Of a DNA stretch of 16,759 bases, positions 15,940-16,759 are shown piece by piece (within the stretch, counting starts at the first letter, position 1; each line of letters begins with the position of its first letter). The stretch is from Bacteroidales bacterium UBA1751 (GTDB lineage Bacteria; Bacteroidota; Bacteroidia; Bacteroidales; UBA932), in contig DCHN01000038.1 of the NCBI GenBank assembly GCA_002315995.1, forward strand, positions 1 through 16,759, written 5' to 3'. A program made the translations under genes and the position numbers. The notes below the pieces were generated by a model. That model searched no databases. It was not told the DNA's origin and worked only from the letters and a program-made list of their open reading frames with translations.

Positions 15940-16759
15940 GAGAAACGAAGAAGGGCGTACGGGGGATGCCTTGGCTTCTGTCGGCGAAGAAGGACGTGGT
16001 AAGCTGCGAAAATCCGCGGGGATCTGCAAACGAGAATTGATCCGCGGGACTCCGAATGGGGGAACCCGGCATGTTGAAGACATGTCACTTATAATAGGGC
16101 CAACGCAGGGAACTGAAACATCTTATTACCTGCAGGAAGAGAAAGAAACATCGATTTCCAAAGTAGTGGCGAGCGAAATGGAAAGAGCCTAAACCGGTAC
16201 CGTTACGGCGGCACCGGGGTTGTAGGACCGCGACACGAGAGCAGCCAGTCAACGAGAACCATCTGGAAAGGTGGGCCATAGAGGGTGACAGCCCCTTATC
16301 GGCAAGTTGGTTGTTTTCCAGCGGTATCCTGAGTAGGGCGGGACACGAGGAATCCTGTCTGAATCTGCGGGGACCATCCCGCAAGGCTAAATACGAACAG
16401 AAGACCGATAGCGTACCAGTACTGTGAAGGAAAGGTGAAAAGCACCGCGGGCAGCGGAGTGAAAAAGAACCTGAAACCGTACGCCTACAAGCGGTCGGAG
16501 CCGAGCAATCGGTGACGGCGTGCCTTTTGGATAATGAGCCTACGAGTTGCTTCTCACCGGCGAGGTTAAGCGCTTAAGGCGCGGAGCCGAAGCGAGAGCG
16601 AGTCTTAATAGGGCGGCATAGTCGGTGGGAGCAGACGCGAAACCTTGTGATCTACCCTTGGCCAGGTTGAAGTCGCCGTAACAGGCGATGGAGGACCGCA
16701 CCAGTTTCCGTTGAAAAGGATTTGGATGAGCTGAGGGTAGGAGTGAAAGGCCAATCAAA
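15940..16759 (+). rRNA. rrl: 23S ribosomal RNA, 5' part (cut by window edge)
   Basis: The sequence from about 15940 is the 5' domain of 23S rRNA. Recognisable landmarks are GGATGCCTTGGC (15964), GAAGGACGTGGTAAGCTGCGAAAA, CCGAATGGGGGAACCC (16052), AGTACTGTGAAGGAAAGGTGAAAAG, GAGTGAAAAAGAACCTGAAACCG, GTCTTAATAGGGCGGCATAGTC and, at the right edge, GGTAGGAGTGAAAGGCCAATCAAA. The last corresponds to about position 805 of E. coli 23S. Roughly 820 of an expected 2,900 nt are present, with no intervening sequence obvious. Variable segments look Bacteroidota-like. The exact 5' end is uncertain by a few bases. No 16S or tRNA gene precedes it within the window; the nearest upstream gene is the divergent OPT transporter. 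Confidence 0.97.

Noticed and set aside
15971..16758. Open frames on both strands inside 23S rRNA
   Set aside because: The DNA is clearly rRNA. The frames are chance readings of structured RNA.

Overview
The window looks like a Bacteroidota chromosome, most likely Bacteroidales. Four lines of evidence support this. The Cas9 is a very large type II-C protein of the kind seen in Bacteroides and relatives. Several upstream regions carry the Bacteroidota -7 box TAnnTTTG, three of them with a TTG or TTTG at the matching -33 position. Genes generally lack a clear Shine-Dalgarno sequence. The 5' part of a 23S rRNA gene reads like a Bacteroidota 23S. The genus cannot be named from this sequence alone.

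Layout, left to right. (1) Positions 1-6081 hold a minimal type II-C CRISPR-Cas locus. On the minus strand the order of transcription is cas9 (1496 aa), cas1, cas2, with gaps of 2 and 9 bp and a strong hairpin terminator after cas2. Divergent from cas9, on the plus strand, lies an unlabelled tracrRNA of about 80 nt with its own promoter, an anti-repeat, a small nexus hairpin and a Rho-independent terminator. The CRISPR array itself is not in the window and probably lies left of base 1. (2) Positions 6112-11470 hold three co-oriented minus-strand genes: a large AsmA-like envelope protein, the 16S rRNA methyltransferase RsmI, and a membrane-anchored helix-hairpin-helix protein. (3) Positions 11590-12393 hold a plus-strand secreted glycerophosphodiester phosphodiesterase. 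It converges, with only 4 bp between stops, on (4) a minus-strand pair made of an OPT-family oligopeptide transporter and peptidase T, a peptide uptake and tripeptide cleavage unit. (5) From about 15940 to the right edge lies the 5' portion of a 23S rRNA gene on the plus strand.

Two points deserve most attention. First, the tracrRNA anti-repeat predicts that the missing array has repeats starting approximately GTTGTGATTTGCTTTCAA. Second, the 23S rRNA gene has no 16S or tRNA gene in front of it. It has its own canonical promoter about 155 nt upstream, followed by a GNRA-capped hairpin and a boxA-like element, so this copy appears to be unlinked from 16S. I found no clear evidence of a wholly new defence or metabolic system. 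The unlinked 23S transcription unit and the compact cas9/tracrRNA divergent control region are the least ordinary parts.
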